DNA of 64,000 nucleotides from Bacteroidota bacterium (GTDB lineage: Bacteria; Bacteroidota; Bacteroidia; UKL13-3). The DNA lies in the NCBI GenBank assembly GCA_947457395.1, contig CANGVA010000013.1:1-64000 (forward strand). The letters are read 5' to 3'. The translations under genes were made by a program, and so were the position numbers. Within the stretch, counting starts at the first letter, position 1; each line of letters begins with the position of its first letter. The notes under the pieces were generated by a model that was given only the letters and a program-made list of their open reading frames with translations, was not told the origin of the DNA and made no database searches. Positions 1-6,785 of this stretch are shown piece after piece.

Positions 1-91
1 GCTGATTGATTTATTTTTTATTGGTGTCATCGAATTCGGCCTCCTGCGCAATACCAGCCTCAGGCCTCATTTGAATGACAGGCTGATTGAT
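1..91 (-). repeat. 81-bp tandem duplication of the lysS 3' end
   Basis: Bases 1-75 repeat bases 82-156 with one difference (c at 44, t at 125), so the period is 81 bases or 27 codons. The second copy is the real end of lysS. The first lies beyond the stop codon, in the same frame, and would re-encode the tail from QMRPEAGIAQ to DDTNKK and a second stop at 11-13. The repeat reaches the window edge, so more copies may lie outside. The extra tail is not translated unless the first stop is read through. The single mismatch argues against a simple assembly stutter. Confidence 0.85.
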
Positions 92-1648
92 TTATTTTTT
101 ATTGGTGTCATCGAATTCGGCCTCTTGCGCAATACCAGCCTCAGGCCTCATTTGAGGGAAGAGTAATACATCCTGAATAGACGGCTGGTTAGTCATTATC
201 ATTACCAGTCGGTCAATTCCAATGCCAATGCCTGCCGTTGGTGGCATGCCATATTCAAGTGCACGAAGAAAATCATGATCAATAAACATGGCCTCATCAT
301 CTCCTCTTTCCATAAGTTTCATCTGTTCCTCAAATCGCATACGTTGATCAATCGGATCATTTAGTTCAGAGTAGGCATTGGCCAGTTCTTTGCCGTTTAT
401 CATGAGTTCAAAGCGCTCTACTAAGCCCGGTTTGCTGCGGTGTTTCTTAGTAAGCGGACTCATTTCAACAGGATAATCTGTTATAAATGTTGGTTGAATA
501 AATTGGGCCTCGCAGGTTTCGCTGAATATTTCATCAATCAACTTGCCTTTGCCAATATTGGGGTCTACCTCAATCTTCAGTTGCTTGCAAACGCCTCTCA
601 GTTCATCTTCTTCCATACCACTGATATTGATTCCTGTATGCTCATGTATGGCATCATACATGGTAATACGTTTAAACGGCCTTTTAAAATCAATGATTTT
701 ATCGCCAACCTGAACTTCGGTTTTGCCATGCAATTCAATCGCAATTTTTTCCAGGAGTTCTTCAGTTAGGTCCATCATCCAATCATAATCCTTGTAGGCA
801 ACGTAAAGTTCCATTACAGTAAACTCAGGATTATGTGTGCGGTCCATTCCTTCATTCCTGAAATTTCTTGAAAACTCATACACGCCATCAAATCCGCCAA
901 CAATCAGCCTTTTTAGATAAAGCTCATTGGCAATACGTAAATACATCGGAATATCAAGCGTATTGTGGTGCGTAACAAACGGCCTGGCAGCTGCGCCACC
1001 CGGTATGGCCTGAAGTACGGGTGTATCCACCTCCAGGTAACCTTTGTTGTTGTAAAAATTACGTATGGTATTCATCAGGAGGGTACGCTTTTCAAACGTA
1101 TCCTTTACAACAGGATTAATAATCAAATCTACATAGCGTTGGCGGTACCTAAATTCAGGATCAGTAACGGCATCAAAGGTTTCTCCGTCTTTTTCCTTTA
1201 CAATGGGCAGGGGTTTAAGTGCCTTTGAAAGTAGTTTCATTTCTTCCACATGAATGGTGGTTTCTCCCATCTTGGTTGTGAACACAAAGCCTGATACACC
1301 AATAATATCTCCTATATCAAGGAGTTTCTTAAATACCACATCATACAGTGTTTTGTCATCTGTTTTGCATATATCATCACGTCTGATGTATACCTGTATT
1401 TTACCTGTTGCATCCTGCAGCACAGCAAATGCGGCCTTTCCCATATCCCTTACGCTCATAATCCGTCCGGCCAATTGCACGTTTTTAAATTCAATTTTTT
1501 CGGCATGGTAATGCTTAAGGATATCATGTGCCGAGGTATTCACATCAAAACGTTCGGCAGGATAGGCATCAATGCCAAGCTTATTCAGTTCAGCTAATTT
1601 CTCTCTTCTTAAAATTTCTTGTTCACTTAATTGTGTATGTGGATGCAT
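92..1648 (-). CDS. lysS: lysine--tRNA ligase, class II
   Basis: Charges tRNA-Lys with lysine in the cytosol, using ATP. The 518-residue protein has an N-terminal OB-fold anticodon-binding domain (about residues 55-150, with NVQLAGRIMSVRDMGKAAF) and a class II catalytic core. Motif 2 is visible as FSRNFRNEGMDRTHNPEF, and motif 3 as GIGIGIDRLVMIMTN near residue 480. The length is normal for the bacterial family. The start ATG at 1646-1648 is preceded by a -7 promoter element at 1675-1682 and is divergent from rlmN. Its 3' end is duplicated downstream (bases 1-81). Confidence 0.97.
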   Translation of the reverse strand: MHPHTQLSEQEILRREKLAELNKLGIDAYPAERFDVNTSAHDILKHYHAEKIEFKNVQLAGRIMSVRDMGKAAFAVLQDATGKIQVYIRRDDICKTDDKTLYDVVFKKLLDIGDIIGVSGFVFTTKMGETTIHVEEMKLLSKALKPLPIVKEKDGETFDAVTDPEFRYRQRYVDLIINPVVKDTFEKRTLLMNTIRNFYNNKGYLEVDTPVLQAIPGGAAARPFVTHHNTLDIPMYLRIANELYLKRLIVGGFDGVYEFSRNFRNEGMDRTHNPEFTVMELYVAYKDYDWMMDLTEELLEKIAIELHGKTEVQVGDKIIDFKRPFKRITMYDAIHEHTGINISGMEEDELRGVCKQLKIEVDPNIGKGKLIDEIFSETCEAQFIQPTFITDYPVEMSPLTKKHRSKPGLVERFELMINGKELANAYSELNDPIDQRMRFEEQMKLMERGDDEAMFIDHDFLRALEYGMPPTAGIGIGIDRLVMIMTNQPSIQDVLLFPQMRPEAGIAQEAEFDDTNKK

Positions 1649-1674
1649 AACTGTTTCGCTACTTTAATGAGGCG

Positions 1675-1682
1675 CAAAAATA
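1675..1682 (-). promoter_or_regulatory. -7 promoter element of lysS
   Basis: The minus strand reads TATTTTTG, matching the Bacteroidota -7 consensus TAnnTTTG. It lies 26 bases upstream of the lysS ATG. No convincing -33 TTG was found at 19-21 bases, so only half of the promoter is supported. Confidence 0.55.
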
Positions 1683-1710
1683 GAAATCTAATTTCCATTT
1701 ACTAACTTTT

Positions 1711-1740
1711 TTGAGCCAACAACCTATTATACTATCTTTG
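1711..1740 (+). promoter_or_regulatory. promoter of rlmN (-33 TTG, -7 TATCTTTG)
   Basis: TTG at 1711-1713 and TATCTTTG at 1733-1740 are separated by exactly 19 bases, the Bacteroidota sigma-A arrangement. The expected transcription start falls near 1744, only about 3 bases before the in-frame ATG at 1747. The TTG that could open a longer reading frame is therefore the -33 box, not a start codon. Confidence 0.75.
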
Positions 1741-1746
1741 CCATGC

Positions 1747-2814
1747 ATGCAAGCAGCCACTACAAAGAAAGATATACGTTCTCTAACACTTGAAGAACTT
1801 ACCAATGCTCTGGCTCTGCTAGGGGAGAAACCTTTCAGGGCAAAGCAAATTTATGAGTGGTTATGGAAGAAATCGGCCCTTACAATTGATGAAATGTCCA
1901 ACTTGTCTGTAGAACTCAGACAAAAGCTGAAGGATGCTTACAGCATTAACCACGTTGTGGTGGATGAAAAACAAATCAGTAAAGACGGTACGATTAAAAA
2001 CAGCCTACGTTTGTTTGACGGGAATATGGTAGAGGGAGTGTTGATACCAACAGAAACCCGCATGACCGCCTGCGTATCATCACAGGTAGGTTGCAGCTTA
2101 ACCTGTAAATTTTGTGCAACAGGAAAGTTGGATCGTAAGCGCAACCTGCATGCAGACGAAATATATGACGAAGTGGTAATACTAAAAAATCAGGCAGAGC
2201 AATACTATCAAAAACCACTTACCAATATTGTTTTTATGGGTATGGGAGAACCGTTGCTTAATTATAAAAATGTATTACAGGCCATAGATAAAATTACGGG
2301 TTCACATGGTTTACATATGGCATCTGATCGCATAACAGTAAGTACAGCCGGTATAGCAAAAATGATTAAACAACTGGGAGACGACCAGGTTAAATTTAAT
2401 CTGGCTTTATCACTACATGCGGCAAATGATGAAAAGCGTAACCGAATTATGCCAATTAACGAATCAAATAATTTACCTGTTTTGGGTGAGGCGCTTGCCT
2501 ATTATTATGCCAAAACCAAGAGCATGGTTACGTTTGAGTATATTGTTTTCAAAGATTTAAATGATACCCTGACTGATGCCGAGGAATTATATCAGTTTTC
2601 AAGATATGTGCCTTCTAAAGTTAACCTGATTGAGTATAACTCCATTGATGGGGGCGAGTTTCAAAATACCTCAGGGAATAAACTGCATCGTTTCAAAGCT
2701 TATCTAGAAGAGAAGGGGCTGACGGCCACCATCAGAAGGAGCCGCGGCAAGGATATTGATGCTGCCTGCGGTCAGCTTGCCAACAAAAAACATAAGGATG
2801 CTATCATGAACTAA
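1747..2814 (+). CDS. rlmN: dual-specificity 23S rRNA (A2503-C2)/tRNA methyltransferase RlmN
   Basis: Radical SAM enzyme that methylates C2 of A2503 in 23S rRNA; in characterised members also A37 of some tRNAs. The 355-residue protein starts with a typical RlmN N-terminal segment (LGEKPFRAKQIYEWLWKK) and carries the CxxxCxxC iron-sulfur ligands as C116, C120 and C123 in CSLTCKFC. The two catalytic cysteines are seen in TACVSSQ and in AACGQL near the C-terminus. The ATG at 1747 was chosen because the upstream TTG at 1711 is part of the promoter. The predicted leader is only a few bases. Confidence 0.95.
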   Translation: MQAATTKKDIRSLTLEELTNALALLGEKPFRAKQIYEWLWKKSALTIDEMSNLSVELRQKLKDAYSINHVVVDEKQISKDGTIKNSLRLFDGNMVEGVLIPTETRMTACVSSQVGCSLTCKFCATGKLDRKRNLHADEIYDEVVILKNQAEQYYQKPLTNIVFMGMGEPLLNYKNVLQAIDKITGSHGLHMASDRITVSTAGIAKMIKQLGDDQVKFNLALSLHAANDEKRNRIMPINESNNLPVLGEALAYYYAKTKSMVTFEYIVFKDLNDTLTDAEELYQFSRYVPSKVNLIEYNSIDGGEFQNTSGNKLHRFKAYLEEKGLTATIRRSRGKDIDAACGQLANKKHKDAIMN

Positions 2815-2905
2815 TGTATATCAGTTTATAAACTGATGAACGTCATAATTTACTCTGTTCTTTTCATTCAATTTTGCTCCTGTAAAATTAAAGGAGGACA
2901 CGATT

Positions 2906-3340
2906 ATGACACCTACAAAAAAAGACGTATGGAATTTTCCATCAATCAACGATTTGTTTGATAACAGTCGTTTTATTTCTGATTTTTTCGGTAAAGCAAA
3001 TGCCATGAATTTACCGGCAGTCAACATCAAGGAAACAGAAAAGCAATATCAGGTAGAACTGGCCATACCCGGCATGAAAAAGGAAGATATCAGCATTGAA
3101 ATGAAGGATGATTTGGTTACCGTTTCCGGAGAGAAAAAAGAAGAACATGAAGAAAAAGGAGAGAAATTCCACAGAAGGGAATTCTCGTATGGTTCTTTCT
3201 CCCGTTCTTTTAGCATGCCCGAAGGTGTTGAGGCGGAGCGAATTGAAGCACGTTTTGATAATGGTGTATTAAGGTTATTTATTCCTAAAAACCACCAGAA
3301 GGAAACTTCGGGCAGCGCCAAGAAAATAACAATTGCTTAA
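2906..3340 (+). CDS. Hsp20/alpha-crystallin family small heat-shock protein
   Basis: ATP-independent holdase chaperone that binds unfolding proteins in the cytosol. The 144 residues hold an alpha-crystallin domain from about residue 35 to 135: YQVELAIPGMKKEDISIEM opens the beta-sandwich and FDNGVLRLFIPK is the conserved GVL strand. An acidic/basic loop (EEHEEKGEKFHRRE) lies in the middle. Unusually for this phylum, a strong Shine-Dalgarno-like AAGGAGG sits at 2891-2897, 8 bases before the ATG. It is followed by a universal stress protein gene with its own promoter, so the two form a stress pair. Confidence 0.95.
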   Translation: MTPTKKDVWNFPSINDLFDNSRFISDFFGKANAMNLPAVNIKETEKQYQVELAIPGMKKEDISIEMKDDLVTVSGEKKEEHEEKGEKFHRREFSYGSFSRSFSMPEGVEAERIEARFDNGVLRLFIPKNHQKETSGSAKKITIA

Positions 3341-3362
3341 CAATTGATAGCGGTTAGATTTG
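3333..3362 (+). promoter_or_regulatory. promoter of the universal stress protein gene
   Basis: TTG at 3333-3335 and TAGATTTG at 3355-3362 are 19 bases apart. The -33 box overlaps the last codons of the hsp20 gene, and the start site would fall near 3366, giving a leader of about 28 bases to the ATG at 3394. The stress protein can therefore be expressed independently of hsp20. Confidence 0.65.
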
Positions 3363-3393
3363 TTAATTCCTTTTGTAAACAAACCATACAAAC

Positions 3394-4218
3394 ATGATTA
3401 GTCATATTTTAATTCCAACAGATTTTTCGCCTGTAGCAACAAATGCACTGAACTTTGCAATTGATTTGGCAAAGAAGACAGGTGCCGGGCTCCATGTATT
3501 ACATGTAAAACACATACCGGTTATGGATGCCAGTTTTCCTGCCGAAACTTATCAGCTTTATATCGATGAGATTGATAAAGCTGCAATGCAAGGAATGGAT
3601 GAACTGGAAAATACGGTTTTAAAACCAGCGGGAATAAAGTATAACATGCATACGGTGATGGGTTTTGTAAATGATGAGGTGCAGCAGTTTGTGAAGAAAA
3701 ACAATATTGATCTAATTGTAATGGGTACCACGGGAGCCAGCGGTTTGCAGGAAATTCTGATTGGTAGCAATGCCGCATCAGTGGTTGCAAAATCCGAAGT
3801 ACCTGTATTTATTATACCGCCCTCTGCCAAGCATGCTGATTTTAAGCATATCCTGTATTCATCTGACTACAATGAGCCGGAATTTCCTGCTGTTTCGCGC
3901 CTTATCTATTTTGCTGACTTGTATCATTCAAAAATCACCGTATTACATGTAAAAACGGAATATGATTTTTATATGAATGCGGAGCGCAATTTCTTTAAAA
4001 GGAATAAAGAGAATATAAGTCACCACGATATAACGGTTGTGAATATGGAGAAAATTGATACTACTGAAGCAATCGATAAACTCATCGATGAAAAACAGGT
4101 TGATATGCTGGTATTGGCCAAGCATAACCGCAGTTGGTTTGACAGGTTATTTCACCGTAGTTTCAGTAAACGAATGACTTTTCATACCAGAGTTCCACTC
4201 TTGGTACTGAATAAGTAG
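3394..4218 (+). CDS. universal stress protein with two tandem UspA domains
   Basis: The 274-residue protein consists of two UspA folds, about residues 1-145 and 150-274. The first has the complete nucleotide-binding pattern G-x2-G-x9-G-S (GTTGASGLQEILIGSN) followed by SEVPVFIIP, so it probably binds ATP. The second lacks this pattern (LAKHNRSWFDRLFHRSFS) and is probably a non-binding or structural domain. Two-domain Usp proteins are common in Bacteroidota. It lies 53 bases after hsp20, has its own promoter, and is followed by a strong terminator. The exact stress it responds to cannot be read from the sequence. Confidence 0.93.
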   Translation: MISHILIPTDFSPVATNALNFAIDLAKKTGAGLHVLHVKHIPVMDASFPAETYQLYIDEIDKAAMQGMDELENTVLKPAGIKYNMHTVMGFVNDEVQQFVKKNNIDLIVMGTTGASGLQEILIGSNAASVVAKSEVPVFIIPPSAKHADFKHILYSSDYNEPEFPAVSRLIYFADLYHSKITVLHVKTEYDFYMNAERNFFKRNKENISHHDITVVNMEKIDTTEAIDKLIDEKQVDMLVLAKHNRSWFDRLFHRSFSKRMTFHTRVPLLVLNK

Positions 4219-4245
4219 GTTATAAGAGTAAGGGTTAAAAGAGAA

Positions 4246-4282
4246 GGGCTGCAATACATCCGGTGTTGCAGCCCTCATTTTT
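4246..4282 (+). terminator. intrinsic terminator after the universal stress gene
   Basis: GGGCTGCAA (4246-4254) pairs perfectly with TTGCAGCCC (4266-4274) around an 11-base loop, followed by TCATTTTT. It lies between convergent genes, with the better T-run on the plus strand. Confidence 0.85.
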
Positions 4283-4311
4283 AATCAATTATTATGTAAA
4301 TGCAGCGCTTA

Positions 4312-4887
4312 TCAGGCACCATGCGCTACTACTTCTCTCACTTCCGGTACCATTCGGGTAAGCATACCTTCAATGCCGCGCTTGAGTGTGATAGTTGAAG
4401 ATGGGCAGCCACTGCATGAGCCTCTCAGCTCAACGGTTACAATTCCGTTTTCAAAGTCTTTAAAAACAATTTGTCCGCCATCTGTTTCAACAGCAGGCTT
4501 TACGTAGGTGTCCAGTATTTCCTGTATTTTACTAACCACATCATTGTCTGCACCAAAATCAGTTTTAGCAGTACTTACCGCTTTATACAAAATGGGCTCT
4601 CGTGCGGCTACATATGATTTAAGAAACTCCTTTACAATTGGCACAATCTCTTCCCATTCTATTTCAGGTTTGCGAGTAATGGTTACAAAATTATTCATGA
4701 TAAAAACCCCGTTCACAAAACTGAATTCGAAAAGATTTTTTGCAAGGGGCGACATGTCTGTGCTTTCTTTTGTAGGAAAATCTGCACTGTCATCCGGTAA
4801 AATCATTTTGTTAAATACAAATTTCATGGTTTCCGGGTTAGGAGTCGATTCGCTGTATACATCAAGAAACTCGTTCACTTCGTTCAT
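4312..4887 (-). CDS. Nfu-type iron-sulfur cluster scaffold protein
   Basis: Probable carrier that delivers Fe-S clusters to apo-proteins in the cytosol. The 191 residues contain an N-terminal Nfu domain (STPNPETMKFVFNKMIL) and a C-terminal NifU-like domain with VETDGGQIVFKDF and the cluster-binding CxxC in RGSCSGCPSSTITLKRGIE. This matches Nfu/NfuA-like proteins rather than IscU. A -7 box TATCTTTG on the minus strand (4908-4915) lies 20 bases upstream of the ATG, supporting the start. It is convergent with the usp gene and upstream of no other minus-strand gene, so it is probably monocistronic. Confidence 0.93.
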   Translation of the reverse strand: MNEVNEFLDVYSESTPNPETMKFVFNKMILPDDSADFPTKESTDMSPLAKNLFEFSFVNGVFIMNNFVTITRKPEIEWEEIVPIVKEFLKSYVAAREPILYKAVSTAKTDFGADNDVVSKIQEILDTYVKPAVETDGGQIVFKDFENGIVTVELRGSCSGCPSSTITLKRGIEGMLTRMVPEVREVVAHGA

Positions 4888-4951
4888 ATTAGTTGTAATT
4901 GGAATGCAAAGATAACAACATTATGTGTGTGTTGGTTTGATGGAATGGGTT

Positions 4952-5428
4952 TTACATCAATTTATTCAGTGTGTCCCATGTCAGGTCGGGCTCAAATCCT
5001 TTGGCAATGAGGTAGCGTGAGACTTTTAGCTTCTTTATTCTGGGATCTTTGTCTTTGGTGCTTTTTAATTTTTTTAATGCTTCTGCTTCCAGCACTTTCA
5101 AATAATCCTCTTCATCAATTTCAAGCATGGCTTTGGTCAAACAATAGTCAGAAATTTCACGTTGGCGCAATTCGTTTTTAATTTTATTTCTTCCCCATTG
5201 TTTTGTTCTGAATTTGCCACCTGCAAAGGCCCTTGCAAATCGTTCCTCATTCAGGTAATTTTGCTCAATAAGTTGCAATACAACATTTTCTGCATCTACG
5301 CCCCATAATCCCCATTCTGAAAGTTTAGCCCTTACCTCTTTCTGGCATCTTTCCTGGTAGGCACAATAATGTGCGGCCTTAAGTAAGGCCTGAGCAGGGG
5401 TAAGTGATTGTTTTTTATCGTGCTTCAT
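4952..5428 (-). CDS. recX: RecX family regulator of RecA
   Basis: RecX binds RecA filaments and modulates recombination. The 158-residue form begins MKHDKKQSLTPAQALLKAAH and contains the helical repeats typical of RecX: RCQKEVRAKLSEWG, AQFARAF-like NEERFARAFAGGKFR, and GRNKIKNELRQREIS, ending AKGFEPDLTWDTL. A longer frame reaching 5518 is open, but the promoter at 5471-5503 lies inside it, so the ATG at 5426-5428 is the credible start. It is divergent from, and its promoter overlaps, the MFS gene start. Confidence 0.9.
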   Translation of the reverse strand: MKHDKKQSLTPAQALLKAAHYCAYQERCQKEVRAKLSEWGLWGVDAENVVLQLIEQNYLNEERFARAFAGGKFRTKQWGRNKIKNELRQREISDYCLTKAMLEIDEEDYLKVLEAEALKKLKSTKDKDPRIKKLKVSRYLIAKGFEPDLTWDTLNKLM

Positions 5429-5470
5429 GCGTGTGGACAAAGAATTATGCGTTGTTTGCTTGCACGCCCG

Positions 5471-5503
5471 CAAATGTAAAACTACTTTAGCAGCAATAAC
5501 AAA
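5471..5503 (-). promoter_or_regulatory. promoter of recX
   Basis: On the minus strand TTTG (5503-5500) and TACATTTG (5478-5471) are separated by 21 bases. The start site would be near 5467, about 39 bases before the recX ATG. Confidence 0.6.
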
Positions 5504-6771
5504 TGAGGCAGGCAGCACATCAGCAATCTTTATGGCTTTTATTTACCGCTAATGGTATCAGTGGTTTTGCACAGGGAGTAAGTATGCTGGCCATTCCTTG
5601 GTATTTTGCACGCAGCGGTGAAATGAGTTTCTACAATACCTGCTATGGCATCATTACGTTTGTGGTTTTATTTTTTGGCTTGTATGCAGGTACATTGGTA
5701 GATAAATATAGCCGTAAGGCAAATTTTCTGGTTACTAACCTTGCAGCAGGCGGTATTTTACTGACAATTGCACTAATTGGTTTTTATCAGGGTCATTTGC
5801 CGGATATATTGGTCATAATAGTTTTTGGTGTTACCATGCTCAGTTATAATATTCATTACCCAACCTTGTACGCTTTTGGACAGGAGATAACGGAGCCCGC
5901 CTATTACCATAAGCTCAATTCCAATATTGAAATTGTGGGTCAAAGCACTTCTGTTTTAAGTGGCGCGTTTGCAGCTATTTTACTTGAGGGTGTTGATGCC
6001 GGACAAACACGACTTTTTGGTATGGATGTTTTTATGCCTTTTAAGGTAGCTAAGTGGGAGATTTGGGAAGTGTTTTTAATGGATGGTGTTACCTACTTTA
6101 TTGCTGTTTTGCTTATTTATTTTATCAGATATTCGCCCAATCGGGCTCTGCACAGGCATGTGGATTCCATCACCCAGCGAGTAAAGGCCGGTTTTGTTTA
6201 CCTGAAGCAGCATGCCGCTTTTCTTATTTTTGGGCTATTCAGCTATGCAGTGTTTGCCATGCTCATTGTAGAGATTTTTTCTTTGCTGCCTGCTTATGTA
6301 GAGAGTCATTTGAATGAAAAGGGCAGCGTATTTGCAATGGCAGACGGCATTTATGCGCTGGGGGCATTATGTGCAGGTTTGTTTGTAAACAAGGTTTTTG
6401 CCAATACCAATAAAGTAAAGGCAGTTATTGTACTTACCCTAATTACTGCCGCCATTTTCTTTTGGATGTTTGCCAGCAAGGCGGTTTGGGTTGTTTATGT
6501 GGTTTCTTTAATTTTAGGGTTTACCAATGCCGGTATTAGGGTGCTCCGGCTTACCTACCTGTTCAATCATATTCCAAATGAGCTAATGGGTCGTGTAAAC
6601 AGTATTTTTAATATGGCTAATGTGTTAACCCGTTCTCTGTTTATTTTTCTCTTTTCCACTTCGTTTTTTACCTTTGGTAATCATGTGATATGGGCCTATT
6701 TTGCCATGTCGTTATTTTTGCTCATGTCAGCGTTGATATTAATATTTCATTATAGAAAAATAAACGCCTGA
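5503..6771 (+). CDS. major facilitator superfamily transporter
   Basis: A 422-residue inner-membrane protein with about 12 hydrophobic segments. It looks like the exporter-type MFS group (MFS_1/MFS_3): GFAQGVSMLAIPWYFARSG in helix 1 and the loop LVDKYSRKANF after helix 2, which resembles the conserved MFS motif A (GxLaDrxGrr). The substrate cannot be deduced. The stop is 14 bases from the murF-alr start, so the two are probably one transcript, but a flippase role in wall synthesis would be speculation. The start ATG at 5503 overlaps the recX promoter region. Confidence 0.85.
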   Translation: MRQAAHQQSLWLLFTANGISGFAQGVSMLAIPWYFARSGEMSFYNTCYGIITFVVLFFGLYAGTLVDKYSRKANFLVTNLAAGGILLTIALIGFYQGHLPDILVIIVFGVTMLSYNIHYPTLYAFGQEITEPAYYHKLNSNIEIVGQSTSVLSGAFAAILLEGVDAGQTRLFGMDVFMPFKVAKWEIWEVFLMDGVTYFIAVLLIYFIRYSPNRALHRHVDSITQRVKAGFVYLKQHAAFLIFGLFSYAVFAMLIVEIFSLLPAYVESHLNEKGSVFAMADGIYALGALCAGLFVNKVFANTNKVKAVIVLTLITAAIFFWMFASKAVWVVYVVSLILGFTNAGIRVLRLTYLFNHIPNELMGRVNSIFNMANVLTRSLFIFLFSTSFFTFGNHVIWAYFAMSLFLLMSALILIFHYRKINA

Positions 6772-6785
6772 AGGCGCCACCACCT

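Noticed and set aside
1711-1746. TTG start giving a longer RlmN
   Set aside because: The TTG is the -33 box of a 19-base-spaced promoter whose start lies downstream of it.
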